Positions 1 through 7,394 of a DNA stretch of 38,397 bases are shown piece by piece. Position numbers and translations under genes: made by a program. Each line of letters opens with the position of its first letter. The stretch's first letter is position 1. The DNA comes from Gemmatimonadota bacterium. Its GTDB lineage: Bacteria > Latescibacterota > UBA2968 > UBA8231. The stretch spans positions 1 through 38,397 of the forward strand of contig VXOR01000071.1 in NCBI GenBank assembly GCA_009840005.1, in the 5' to 3' direction. The notes beneath the pieces were generated by a model. The model saw only the letters and a list, made by a program, of their open reading frames with translations, did no database searches and was not told the DNA's origin.

Positions 1-758
1 AAAAACAGACAGAAGGTCAAAATTCGTAAAAACAAAACTTGATCAGAGGTTCCTATATTGTAAGGCTTAGACAAAGACCTCATCCATTTATCATTTTCCC
101 ATATTTCAACAGGATAATAGTACGGAGCAAAATTACTAACAATAAAGATTGGATCATCTGTATTCCCATGCACTATCTCGACATGTTCATGAGCTTTAAT
201 CCATACCTTCGTTTGCACAGTTTTTATCTTTAATAAAGCATCTCTTCCTCCCATGGCCACAATTGATTTCTCTACTATTTCGCGTGCCTTGTCTCTTAAA
301 GCCTTATCAGACTTCAGTTTTATAGGATGTCTAATATAATCTTCCTTTTCATTGTATTTTTTAATTTCACCTGCAAAAAGCAAAGAATCAATATCTATAC
401 TGTCTATTACTTTTCCGCTGGTTGATTGATACTCCTTCAATGCAAGATGACTAGTCAGGTCGTGAGCATAGTCTAAAATATCAAAATGTTCGCGTTCACT
501 TATCTGATTATCTCCGGCCAATCCTTCTTCACTATCAGGAAGAGAGAACGCCGGACTGCTGCTTTTCTCCATTCTTACTTCAGAGTCGGGTGCGATTACT
601 GAGTATTTTTTAACATCTATGGTAACTGGGTCGTAGTACCAAGCTCTAAATACTTTAACCTGATTACGGTCCTTAGTATCAAAATCGATCATAAATGAAG
701 CCAGATGGATCAAGAACGATACTACCAGAAAAAAACTTATATATAAAAACTGTCTCAT
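1..758 (-). CDS. Partial envelope protein with LolA-like motif; continues beyond the window edge
   Basis: The minus strand is open for 252 codons from an ATG at 758 to the window edge, so the C-terminus is missing. The first ~25 residues (MRQFLYISFFLVVSFLIHLA...) form a hydrophobic signal or anchor segment, so the protein is probably exported. A low-complexity acidic stretch follows. Around residues 170-190 the pattern 'VEKSIVAMGGRDALLKIKTV' resembles the start of the LolA-like domains of outer-membrane lipoprotein-sorting and related periplasmic proteins (A-x-GG-x-x-x-L-x-x-I-x-T). A TATAAT-like -10 box sits at 775-780 on the minus strand, just upstream of the start; no good Shine-Dalgarno is visible. 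The gene is AT-rich like its neighbour at 867-1457 and unlike the rest of the window. The reading frame is firm; the function is only suggestive. Confidence 0.7.
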   Translation of the reverse strand, partial: MRQFLYISFFLVVSFLIHLASFMIDFDTKDRNQVKVFRAWYYDPVTIDVKKYSVIAPDSEVRMEKSSSPAFSLPDSEEGLAGDNQISEREHFDILDYAHDLTSHLALKEYQSTSGKVIDSIDIDSLLFAGEIKKYNEKEDYIRHPIKLKSDKALRDKAREIVEKSIVAMGGRDALLKIKTVQTKVWIKAHEHVEIVHGNTDDPIFIVSNFAPYYYPVEIWENDKWMRSLSKPYNIGTSDQVLFLRILTFCLF

Positions 759-866
759 CGTTCATCATCCGTATATTATAAAAATCGTTTCGTAGCCTTC
801 GATTAGTGGTGTCTGGCGAGGTCAATTCATACAGGATCAATGAGGCGACCTCTAATTCAGCCGCTT

Positions 867-1457
867 TTAATCATGCTTAATATTAAGCCCTCCACTGAAT
901 ATTTTTATTATCTTCGTTCTTAGCTTCTCCTCTATAAATGGCTCATCTAACATTAAAACGCCCTCTTTATAGCTAATTTTGCAGTAAGAATACCACTTTG
1001 TTATTGCTCTTTTAGTTTTTACGTGTACTAACTCTATTAGTGATAAGATCCCTGGCTCCTTGCCTATAGACCTATCTGATTTATCAGCTCCCCATGTAGG
1101 TAGACGGGTTATGAAATACTTCACATTCGGATTCAGTTGCAGATCATTGCGTTTTATCACCTTTACATTCATTATATAGTCTACTCCTTCAGGGCTTTTA
1201 TTACTGTTTTTTACTATTTTTATTTTTCCACTTATAGATTTCAGCTCTCTGTCCAATACATGCCTAACATATACCTTTTCTTTTTTATTTAGAAATGTGC
1301 AGATTCTCAAATAGGTTTTGTCTTTTTCAATAATCTCTTTATAGTCTTCTACCGTCACCCCTAGTTTCACAGGTTGAAGTCCTATCTCGATCTCTTGCCC
1401 CCATAAAGGCCTCGAACTTATTATGAGCAGTGAGAATAGCGGCCTAAAGATCGTCAT
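867..1457 (-). CDS. Secreted hypothetical protein
   Basis: This 196-residue protein has an N-terminal hydrophobic segment ending near residue 21 (..SSRPLWGQ), typical of a signal peptide, so a periplasmic or surface location is likely. The rest is rich in lysine, isoleucine and beta-prone residues with no motif I recognise. A GAGGAG-type ribosome site lies just upstream of the ATG. It is AT-rich and lies directly upstream, on the same strand, of the partial gene at 1-758 with about 108 bp between them, so the two may be co-transcribed. Composition suggests both belong to a different genomic block from the GC-rich genes to the right. No function is assigned. Confidence 0.65.
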   Translation of the reverse strand: MTIFRPLFSLLIISSRPLWGQEIEIGLQPVKLGVTVEDYKEIIEKDKTYLRICTFLNKKEKVYVRHVLDRELKSISGKIKIVKNSNKSPEGVDYIMNVKVIKRNDLQLNPNVKYFITRLPTWGADKSDRSIGKEPGILSLIELVHVKTKRAITKWYSYCKISYKEGVLMLDEPFIEEKLRTKIIKIFSGGLNIKHD

Positions 1458-1520
1458 AATTCCTCTCCTCTATGTTTCGACTTAGCCCTTCGGTCCGCAG
1501 GAACCGGGAATAAGAGTCGG

Positions 1521-1679
1521 CTACAAGGATCTTTTGAACAGGATCGCGCCCATGACGGACAACTCGCCAGCTAATACGATGCCTATGGTCCAGCGGAAAT
1601 AAGCACCAATCTTGCCGTGGAAGTCGCGCACAGTCGCGTCGTATTCACTGAGCAGACTGCGTTCTGATGCATCAATCAC
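1521..1679 (-). CDS. 52-residue membrane mini-paralogue of the coiled-coil protein at 3506-4165
   Basis: Read from a GTG at 1679, the minus strand encodes 52 residues. The last 25 (FRWTIGIVLAGELSVMGAIL...) nearly match the C-terminal transmembrane segment of the protein at 3506-4165 (FRWTIGIVLASWLSTMGAIL...). The Shine-Dalgarno GGAG and the ~110-bp leader upstream are also homologous to the leader of that gene. The long heptad/hendecad region is missing: only about 27 residues lie between start and membrane helix. The position equivalent to the long gene's ATG is ATT here, and the in-frame GTG directly before it would be the start. The reading frame is intact, so this may be a functional short form, but a decayed, internally deleted copy is equally possible. 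Confidence 0.5.
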   Translation of the reverse strand: MIDASERSLLSEYDATVRDFHGKIGAYFRWTIGIVLAGELSVMGAILFKRSL

Positions 1680-1795
1680 AGTATCGCTCCTTGATTACAG
1701 GGTGAAAAGTAAGCGACAGGTGCAGATAATCAAAATGCAAACCACCTTTTTTATCTGGCGGAATCGCTGTTGTGTAGCCGCTTTCTACATCTAAT
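1524..1795. repeat. Degenerate direct-repeat partner of 3507-4285 (tail and leader segments)
   Basis: Two blocks here align with the coiled-coil gene region. Bases ~1524-1620 match ~3507-3603 (shared 'gaacaggatcgcgcccatg' and 'atggtccagcggaaa'). Bases ~1676-1795 match ~4163-4285 (shared 'agggtgaaaagtaag', 'accacctttttt' and 'gttgtgtag'). The roughly 550 bp of tandem repeats between these blocks in the other copy are absent. Both copies have the same orientation, so they flank the PcfJ-like gene as direct repeats. Confidence 0.75.
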
Positions 1796-1939
1796 GCGCG
1801 AGCTCCCACTGATGAAGGAACTCAGCACCCACTTTCCGCAAAATCAGAACCGGACGAGGCCGCGCCGAGATTTTCTCGTTGACATGATTACGCTCTTTCC
1901 GCGCCTTTTACTTTATTAACTCTTCTCAGGAAAGTGTCC

Positions 1940-3460
1940 ATGAAGACTGCATCGGCTCGGCCAGTGTTTGACGACGCCCTCCGGCACTACGCCACAACGC
2001 TCGGCTTCCCGTCCCTTTCGAGCTATATCATCTGGTGCCGCAAAAACGGCCTAGCGATCCAGCGCGACAAAACCGGGAATCAACTCGCAATCGAGCGCCA
2101 ACTCGCCGCCGACACCTTGCGGCCGGTCGCGCCGCACCCCGGCCGCAGCCACACCCCGGGGCGCGCCCGCCTTATCGACCGGGCCTTCCGCGGCGAAATC
2201 CCTCCAGATGAGATGTATCCGCTCAGCCGGAAGCTCGTCGTGCTCTTCGCCGCGGCCGAGGACCCTCAGCGCCGTCAAGCCCTCTACCGCCTGCTCAAAC
2301 ACGTAGAGCGACGCGCCGACCTCCTCGGCCTCAAAACGGGATTCCTCAATCGGACGCGCGAAGAGGGCAACAACTACGAGGATGCCCTTGGGCAACTCGC
2401 CCGCCACTACGGCGACTGGCTCCGGCCCGTCGAAGAATGGCGCACCGACCTCCTCAGCCCTCGGGCGCAGTTCCGCAGCCTTACCCGGTATCTACTAGCC
2501 CGCTACGAGGTGCCGCCTTTTATGGACACCGCCTTCCTCCAAGGAGACCTTCCGATAGCGCACCGCGAGCAGGAGTGGTTCAAGCACATCGGCATCGGCC
2601 AGAACATCCGCAAGGCCGACCTGCCGCTACGGCTGACCAAGCGCATGGCGCACCTTTTTCCCACCGCCAATCGGCGCTGGCCGATTTCGCGCGCCCTGCG
2701 CTGGGCGCAATTCGCCGGCATGGGCGGACACGCGAGTTGGGCCGTTTTATCCACGCGGCTGAAGGACTACCAGCGAGACGAGCCGTTCTGGGAGACAGTG
2801 ATGCTCTTTTTTGCCAACCAACCCATGCTGGAACCCACCTACATCGGCCCAATTGTCGATTATATCCACTACCAGAAATTCGTGCCCCAGCAATCGCCCG
2901 GCCCCAACGGCCAGTTCATTGAAGGGCCGCCGGCTCAGCCCAACTTTTCGATGAAGGGCCGCAGCATCATCAAGCTGCTGCGCTTGGTCGACGAGTGGCA
3001 CGGCGACCTCAACGCCGACGACTACGCCCTCGGCGAGGAAGATGCGTGGGAGGCGTCTGGTTTTCGCGAATTCGAGTGGGAGGAAGAAGATGCCTTCTCG
3101 GGCGAGCGCGTGCGTTGGTCAATACGCGAGCTGCATACCGCGCTCGACCTGCTAGCCGAAGGGCGCGTCATGCACCACTGCGCTGCCTCGTATGCCCGGC
3201 GCTGCTCGGAAGGCGAGCGGTCGGTGTGGTCGATGCAGCTAACCTACCCGGCCAAGCTGCCGCAGCGCATTCTGACCATCGCCCTCGACAACCACAAGAA
3301 GACTGTCGTCGATTATCGGGGGAAGTACAACATGCACCCCCACGACAACAAGCGCACCGCCAAAAAGCACTGGCAGGACCGTCCCTATCTCTACTATCTG
3401 CGACAATCGCCGCGCATCTTGCGCCTGTGGATGGAGCGCGAGGATCTGCGGCACGACTAG
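1940..3460 (+). CDS. PcfJ-like domain protein
   Basis: The protein has 506 residues. Its C-terminal part carries the hallmark of the PcfJ-like family: EGRVMHHCAASYARRC at about residues 407-422, followed by a beta-rich stretch (ILTIALDNHKKTVVDYRGKYN). PcfJ was named from an enterococcal conjugative plasmid, but chromosomal homologues are common and their biochemical role is unknown. The N-terminal ~400 residues are arginine- and tryptophan-rich and helical, without a motif I can name. ATG 1940 is preferred over the in-frame GTG at 1934 because AGGA at 1928-1931 is then 8 bases upstream. No conjugation gene is nearby. The gene lies between two divergent-strand copies, one long and one short, of a coiled-coil membrane protein gene, which may mean that the three form one unit. 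Confidence 0.75.
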   Translation: MKTASARPVFDDALRHYATTLGFPSLSSYIIWCRKNGLAIQRDKTGNQLAIERQLAADTLRPVAPHPGRSHTPGRARLIDRAFRGEIPPDEMYPLSRKLVVLFAAAEDPQRRQALYRLLKHVERRADLLGLKTGFLNRTREEGNNYEDALGQLARHYGDWLRPVEEWRTDLLSPRAQFRSLTRYLLARYEVPPFMDTAFLQGDLPIAHREQEWFKHIGIGQNIRKADLPLRLTKRMAHLFPTANRRWPISRALRWAQFAGMGGHASWAVLSTRLKDYQRDEPFWETVMLFFANQPMLEPTYIGPIVDYIHYQKFVPQQSPGPNGQFIEGPPAQPNFSMKGRSIIKLLRLVDEWHGDLNADDYALGEEDAWEASGFREFEWEEEDAFSGERVRWSIRELHTALDLLAEGRVMHHCAASYARRCSEGERSVWSMQLTYPAKLPQRILTIALDNHKKTVVDYRGKYNMHPHDNKRTAKKHWQDRPYLYYLRQSPRILRLWMEREDLRHD

Positions 3461-3505
3461 CGAGGCCGTTGTATAGGTAATCGCAGGGAGTTGGGAGGAA
3501 GGGGG

Positions 3506-4165
3506 CTACAAGCCTTTGAACAGGATCGCGCCCATGGTGGACAGCCAGCTAGCTAGTACGATGCCGATGGTCCAGCGGAAACAGGTGTCGATCTTCTCGT
3601 GGAGCTTTTGAACCGACGTGTCGATCTTATCATTTAGCGTCTGAACCGACGTGTCGATCTTATCATTTAGCACTTGGGACGACGTGTCGATCTTATCATT
3701 TAGCGTCTGAGCCGACGCCTCCCGCTTCTCATCCAGAACCTGAACCGACGTGTCGATCTTATCATTCAGCGTCTGAAACGATACCTCTCGCTTCCTATCC
3801 GACGCGGCATTCTCATCGCGTAGCGTCTGAACCGAAGCATCAATCTTATCATTCAGACCCTGATACGATGCAGCATTCTCATCGCGCAGCGTCTGAACCG
3901 AAGCATCAATCTTATCATTCAGACCCTGATACGACGCGGCATTCTCATCGCGCAGCGTCTGAACTGACGTGTCGATCTTATCATTTAGCGTCTGAAACGA
4001 TACCTCTCGCTTCCTATCCGACGCGGCATTCTCATCGCGTAGCGTCTGAACCGATACGTCCAGCTTCTCGCTGACGGCTCGCACATCGCTTTCAATCAGT
4101 TCCAAGCGGCGGTTGATCTGCTGCAACACGTCGCGGGTGGTTATCTCAGATGTTTCAGGGGCCAT
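3506..4165 (-). CDS. Hendecad-repeat coiled-coil protein with C-terminal membrane anchor
   Basis: The protein has 219 residues. A short N-terminal region contains an acidic helix (ITTRDVLQQINRRLELIESDVR). Residues ~35-190 are built from 11-residue repeats of the type TLNDKIDTSVQ and TLRDENAAS.., predicting a long, nearly straight coiled coil. The last 24 residues (196-219, FRWTIGIVLASWLSTMGAIL...) form a single transmembrane helix with a short lysine-containing tail. The layout, N-terminal rod with C-terminal anchor, is like DUF1640/CCDC90-type and other tail-anchored coiled-coil proteins, but no named family is certain. GAGGAG lies 8-9 bases before the ATG. The protein is probably oligomeric and membrane tethered. 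The nearly identical repeats make its length prone to change by recombination. Its tail and leader are copied at 1521-1795. Confidence 0.7.
   Translation of the reverse strand: MAPETSEITTRDVLQQINRRLELIESDVRAVSEKLDVSVQTLRDENAASDRKREVSFQTLNDKIDTSVQTLRDENAASYQGLNDKIDASVQTLRDENAASYQGLNDKIDASVQTLRDENAASDRKREVSFQTLNDKIDTSVQVLDEKREASAQTLNDKIDTSSQVLNDKIDTSVQTLNDKIDTSVQKLHEKIDTCFRWTIGIVLASWLSTMGAILFKGL
3586..4044. repeat. 33-bp tandem repeats within the coiled-coil gene
   Basis: The segment repeats a 33-bp unit such as 'gacgtgtcgatcttatcat' followed by 'ttagcgtctgaac', alternating with variants containing 'gcggcattctcatcgcg' and 'cctctcgcttcctatcc'. Each unit encodes one 11-residue hendecad. Larger two-unit and three-unit blocks are also duplicated: 3775-3850 resembles 3985-4060, and 3840-3905 resembles 3905-3960. 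The repeats preserve the reading frame. Confidence 0.85.
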
Positions 4166-4365
4166 CCCAGTATTGCTCCTCGATTAGGGTGAAAAGTAAG
4201 CCACAGGAGCAGATAAGCAAAATGCGAACCACCTTTTTTCTTTAGGCTGGATCGCCGTTGTGTAGTCGTTTTTCTGTATCTAATCGCAGACAATGTGATA
4301 CCTGCCCGATACAGCCCACCTCTCCCCTTGATAGCTGTCCGTCAGGCCCTATCTTGTTTGTCGCC

Positions 4366-4638
4366 ATGACTACAACCTTTCGCATAGGCGTCACCCGCGA
4401 CTTTCTCAAGGACGACGGTACCCTCGGCTTCGGCGATATTGGTCTCGACCTGCTCGATGAAGCCCCAAAGGTCGAGTGGGAGTTTCTAGCGGAAAACACC
4501 ACTGAGCTGCGCCCCGACCAGATCCGTGGCTACGATGGCCTGCTGGTTCTTGCCTCGATAGTCAGCGCCGAGACCTTGCAGGGAGCAGAAAAACTGGCTG
4601 AGGAGACCCATCCCCTCCGCTATCGAGCTATCGGATGA
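4366..4638 (+). pseudogene. N-terminal fragment of a D-isomer 2-hydroxyacid dehydrogenase
   Basis: The 90 residues from ATG 4366 (MTTTFRIGVTRDFLKDDGTL...) look like the start of a D-2-hydroxyacid dehydrogenase: the first beta strand, the linker 'YDGLLVLAS', and 'VSAETLQGAEKLA' of the substrate-binding half. After that the similarity ends: the family should continue with 'ARFGVGYDNVD' and a complete NAD-binding Rossmann domain of more than 200 residues. Instead the frame reads an unrelated 12 residues and stops in a TGA that overlaps the next gene's ATG. No catalytic Arg/Glu/His can be present. It is best read as a 5' remnant left by a deletion. It could still be translated and couple translation to the downstream aldolase. 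Confidence 0.6.
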
Positions 4639-5417
4639 AACCCAACAAAGTCAAACGCACCCTCAAAGAGGGCGGCACGGTTATCGGCACTATGACCTTC
4701 GAGTTTTGCACTCCGGGCATTGCCCGCCTCTCTGCCGAGGCTGGTGCTGAATTCATTATGTACGACATGGAGCACACCGGCTGGAGCGTCGAGACGGTGC
4801 GCGACCTGATCGCCACCACCAACGCCGACCACATCGAGCCGTTTGTGCGAGTGCCGGCGACCCAATATCACTTCATCGCCCGCGTCCTCGACGTGGGTGC
4901 CCGAGGCGTCATGGTGCCGATGATTAGCGATGCACAGCAAACCGAGGTCATCGTGCAGTCGGGCAAGTACCCGCCCATTGGCCAGCGCGGCGCAGCCTTT
5001 CAAATCGCCCACGACCACTTCGCCGAAGGCTCCATTGTCGGCAAGATCGACCACGCCAATACCGAGGGCCTGTTGATCGCTCAGATCGAAAACCGCCCCG
5101 GGCTCGAAAACGTCGATCGCATCGCCGCGGTAGATGGGATCGATATACTGTGGATAGGGGGTTTTGACCTGAGCAACTTCTTGGGGATTCCCGGGCAGTT
5201 TGACCATCCCGAATTCACCGCCGCCCTCGACCGCGTCGTCGATGCCTGCGAGCACCAAGGCAAAGCCGCTGGCTACTTGGTCAATACCATTGAGGAAGGA
5301 ACGGAGATGCTGCGCCGAGGCTTCCGCTGCATAGCGTATGGCGGCGACTTGTGGCTCTATCGCCGCGCCTTGGCCGAAGGCATCGAAGGGCTGCGGACGA
5401 GCGTCTGGCGGCGGTGA
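4635..5417 (+). CDS. HpcH/HpaI family class II aldolase (2-keto-3-deoxy acid aldolase type)
   Basis: This 260-residue TIM-barrel protein carries the full active-site set of the HpcH/HpaI/RhmA group: His47 in YDMEHTGW, Arg72 in FVRVP, metal-binding Glu152 in QIENRPG, and Asp178 in GGFDLSNFLG. Such enzymes reversibly cleave 2-keto-3-deoxy sugar acids to pyruvate and an aldehyde in the cytoplasm, using a divalent metal. The start ATG overlaps the TGA of the broken dehydrogenase upstream (ATGA). No clear Shine-Dalgarno is visible, so expression may depend on coupling to that remnant. A second family member lies convergently at 5480-6268. Substrate is unknown; sugar-acid breakdown is inferred from the many neighbouring dehydratases. 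Confidence 0.85.
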   Translation: MKPNKVKRTLKEGGTVIGTMTFEFCTPGIARLSAEAGAEFIMYDMEHTGWSVETVRDLIATTNADHIEPFVRVPATQYHFIARVLDVGARGVMVPMISDAQQTEVIVQSGKYPPIGQRGAAFQIAHDHFAEGSIVGKIDHANTEGLLIAQIENRPGLENVDRIAAVDGIDILWIGGFDLSNFLGIPGQFDHPEFTAALDRVVDACEHQGKAAGYLVNTIEEGTEMLRRGFRCIAYGGDLWLYRRALAEGIEGLRTSVWRR

Positions 5418-5420
5418 CAT

Positions 5421-5449
5421 AAAAAGGCCCGCCGGACAAAGGCGGGCCT
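5421..5449 (-). terminator. Rho-independent terminator of the minus-strand aldolase gene
   Basis: A perfect 9-bp inverted repeat (aggcccgcc / ggcgggcct, 7-base loop) is followed on the minus strand by a run of T. On the plus strand the A run comes before the hairpin, so the signal serves the minus-strand transcript from 6268. It may also insulate the convergent aldolase ending at 5417. Confidence 0.8.
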
Positions 5450-5479
5450 CATCGTTAGTCCACCACCAGCGTCGCTAAC

Positions 5480-6268
5480 CTACTCGCCCTCCAGTGCCCG
5501 CCGCATGGCCTCGCCTTGATCGCGCCAATACCCGTACAGCACCGCTATATCCGTGCCGATGCAGAAGTGCCGCACTCCCATGTCGAGAAAGCGCTTGGCG
5601 TCGTCGGCTGTGTTGATCTCAGCGCGCGGATGGACGCCCATCTCTAGGGCCGTCTTAAAAACCTTTTCTTCGGCCGCGGCAATTTCCGGCACGCCGCGCT
5701 GGCCGGCCTTGCCGACGCTCATGGAGTAATCGGCCCCTCCCCACTGAACCATCTCGACTCCTTCTACCGAGAGCATGGCCTCTAGGTCGGCGACGGCACT
5801 TTCTTTTTCGATCATCAACACCACGACCACGTCGCGCAGTGCTTGGACGTACTCTGGGGTGCCGCCGTAGCTCATATAGGCGATGCGCCGCATGGCTACT
5901 CCATAGGTGCCTTCGTCCCCGGGCGCGTCGGCGCGCACGCAGCGCACACAGGCCCGCGCGTCGTCTGGGTCGCGCACATCGGCAAAGAGCACGCTGCCAA
6001 AGCCCGACCCGATAGCCCGTTGAGACACATAAGCGCGGTTTTCGGCATCTACCTTGATCATCGTTCCCAAGTCCCATAGCTCGGCGGCGCGGGCGAGATT
6101 ATCCAAGTCGTGCAGGTCAAAGGGGCCGTACTCGGCGACAAATTCCACGTAGTCGTACTCGCCGGTATGCCCTAGGGCCTCGACGATCGAAGGCCAAGTG
6201 GTGTGAATGTGGGTGCCTAGCGTGGGCTCGCCAGCATTGAGTTTTTCGCGCAGCTTGTTGGGTCTCAT
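5480..6268 (-). CDS. Divergent HpcH/HpaI-family aldolase-like protein
   Basis: The protein has 262 residues from ATG 6268, which has AAGGAG 6 bases upstream. The fold signature is clear: N-terminal 'MRPNKLREKLNAGEPTLGTH', a metal-type Glu154 (LMIEKESAV) and Asp180 (WGGADYSMSVG). However, the position of the catalytic histidine reads VEFVAEYGPFD with no His, and the conserved arginine motif VRVP reads IKVDAEN. It therefore probably binds a metal but may catalyse different chemistry from ordinary pyruvate aldolases, or use another base. It follows the aldo/keto reductase gene with only 11 bp between them, so the two form one minus-strand unit closed by the hairpin at 5421-5449. Confidence 0.8.
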   Translation of the reverse strand: MRPNKLREKLNAGEPTLGTHIHTTWPSIVEALGHTGEYDYVEFVAEYGPFDLHDLDNLARAAELWDLGTMIKVDAENRAYVSQRAIGSGFGSVLFADVRDPDDARACVRCVRADAPGDEGTYGVAMRRIAYMSYGGTPEYVQALRDVVVVLMIEKESAVADLEAMLSVEGVEMVQWGGADYSMSVGKAGQRGVPEIAAAEEKVFKTALEMGVHPRAEINTADDAKRFLDMGVRHFCIGTDIAVLYGYWRDQGEAMRRALEGE

Positions 6269-6279
6269 GTTTTTCTCCT

Positions 6280-7251
6280 TTAAAACAGTTCCTCGTCGCG
6301 GTCGGTGGCTGGCGGTGGCGCAATCGAAAGCGCCGACACCTCGGAACGCGTCTCGGCCGACATGGCAAAGTCGAGCGCGGCGAGCGATGGCTTTAGCTGG
6401 TCTAGGTCGCGCCCGCCGACGATCGGCGCGGTCACGTCTCGATGCCCCATGACCCAAGCGACGGCCAAGGTCGCCGGATGCACGTCTTGGTCGCCGGCAT
6501 AGCGCACGAAGCGCTCGGCGACTTCGTAGAACACAGGGTTGGCGTAGCGCTTGATGTAGTTGTCCTGCTGCAAGAGGCGACCTCGCTCGGGCCGCTTGTC
6601 AATCCCGTACTTGCCGGTCAGCAAGCCGCCTCCTAAGGGGCTATAGGCAATCACGCCCAAGCCCTCTGAGCGGGCCAGTGGCAGGATTTCTACCTCCACT
6701 TGCCGCTTGGCCAAACTGTACATGGGCTGAATGCAGGCAAAGGGTGCCAGCCCCTCGCGGGCGCAGTGGCCGAGGGATTTGGCAATTTGCCAAGCGGCCC
6801 AGTTGCTGACGGCCGGGTAGAGGATTTTGCCGCTGCGCACTAAATCGTCGAGCGCGGCGAGGGTCTCTTCTATCGGCGTATCTTCGTCGAAATTGTGGAC
6901 GAAGTACAGGTCGAGGCGGTCCGTCTGCAACCGCCTGAGACTGGCTTCTACGGCCTGTACAATGTGCCGTCGCGATAAGCCTCGGTCGTTGGGGCCGTCG
7001 CCCATCGCGCCGCAGACTTTCGAAGTGATTACCAAGTCGTCGCGCTCGCCTTGGATCAAGCGGCCCAATATCTCCTCGGAAAGCCCGTTGGAATAGACAT
7101 TGGCCGTGTCGAAGAAGTTGATCCCCAACTCGCGGCAGTAGCGATACATCTGCCCGGAAGTCGCCTCGTCCGCATCGCCGCCGAAGGCCATGGTACCATA
7201 GCACAGGGAAGACACTTTGACGCCCGTGCGGCCTAGGGTATTGTACTGCAC
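6280..7251 (-). CDS. Aldo/keto reductase
   Basis: The 323-residue protein has the complete aldo/keto reductase tetrad: Asp48 and Tyr53 in FFDTANVYS, Lys78 in VITSKV, and His119 in LYFVHNFDED. C-terminal elements 'VIAYSPLGGGLLTGKY' and 'PIVGGRDLDQL' fit the barrel and NADPH-binding end. It resembles the voltage-gated-potassium-beta / YghZ-like group acting on sugars and other aldehydes. GTG 7251 is the start, with AAGGAG about 10 bases upstream. It is the first gene of a two-gene unit with the aldolase-like protein at 5480-6268 and is divergent from the small-protein/PhyH operon at 7395. Its likely role is redox conversion of a sugar or sugar acid; the substrate cannot be read from sequence. 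Confidence 0.9.
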   Translation of the reverse strand: MQYNTLGRTGVKVSSLCYGTMAFGGDADEATSGQMYRYCRELGINFFDTANVYSNGLSEEILGRLIQGERDDLVITSKVCGAMGDGPNDRGLSRRHIVQAVEASLRRLQTDRLDLYFVHNFDEDTPIEETLAALDDLVRSGKILYPAVSNWAAWQIAKSLGHCAREGLAPFACIQPMYSLAKRQVEVEILPLARSEGLGVIAYSPLGGGLLTGKYGIDKRPERGRLLQQDNYIKRYANPVFYEVAERFVRYAGDQDVHPATLAVAWVMGHRDVTAPIVGGRDLDQLKPSLAALDFAMSAETRSEVSALSIAPPPATDRDEELF

Positions 7252-7329
7252 CTTATATTTTCTCCTTTAGTAGAATTTCGTGCGGCAGGGCAAGCTAAGG
7301 AAGAGGGTAGCTACTATCAAGAGGCGTCA

Positions 7330-7358
7330 TTGGCCGCACCGCATGACCGTCCTATATT
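7330..7358 (+). promoter_or_regulatory. Candidate sigma70-type promoter of the 7395-10343 operon
   Basis: TTGGCC at 7330-7335 and TATATT at 7353-7358 are separated by 17 bp, in the right place upstream of ATG 7395. The -10 is good and the -35 is weaker. The call is pattern-based only. Confidence 0.4.
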
Positions 7359-7394
7359 AAGCGATTTACGCATTACAGGAGTGATCTAACCCCA

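Noticed and set aside
39..233. Plus-strand open frame of 64 codons
   Set aside because: It lies opposite the long minus-strand frame at 1-758, which has a signal-peptide-like start and stays open to the edge.
1879..1912. Promoter for the PcfJ-like gene (TTGACA at 1879)
   Set aside because: No acceptable -10 box lies 16-18 bp downstream.
2051..3454. Several minus-strand and other-frame open frames over the PcfJ-like gene
   Set aside because: They follow from the high GC content and have no ribosome site or recognisable motif.
3586..4044. CRISPR array
   Set aside because: The regular 33-bp repeats have no unique spacers and keep one protein reading frame.
4620..5420. 266-codon minus-strand frame opposite the aldolase
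   Set aside because: The plus strand encodes a complete HpcH/HpaI active site; the opposite frame is a GC-bias shadow.
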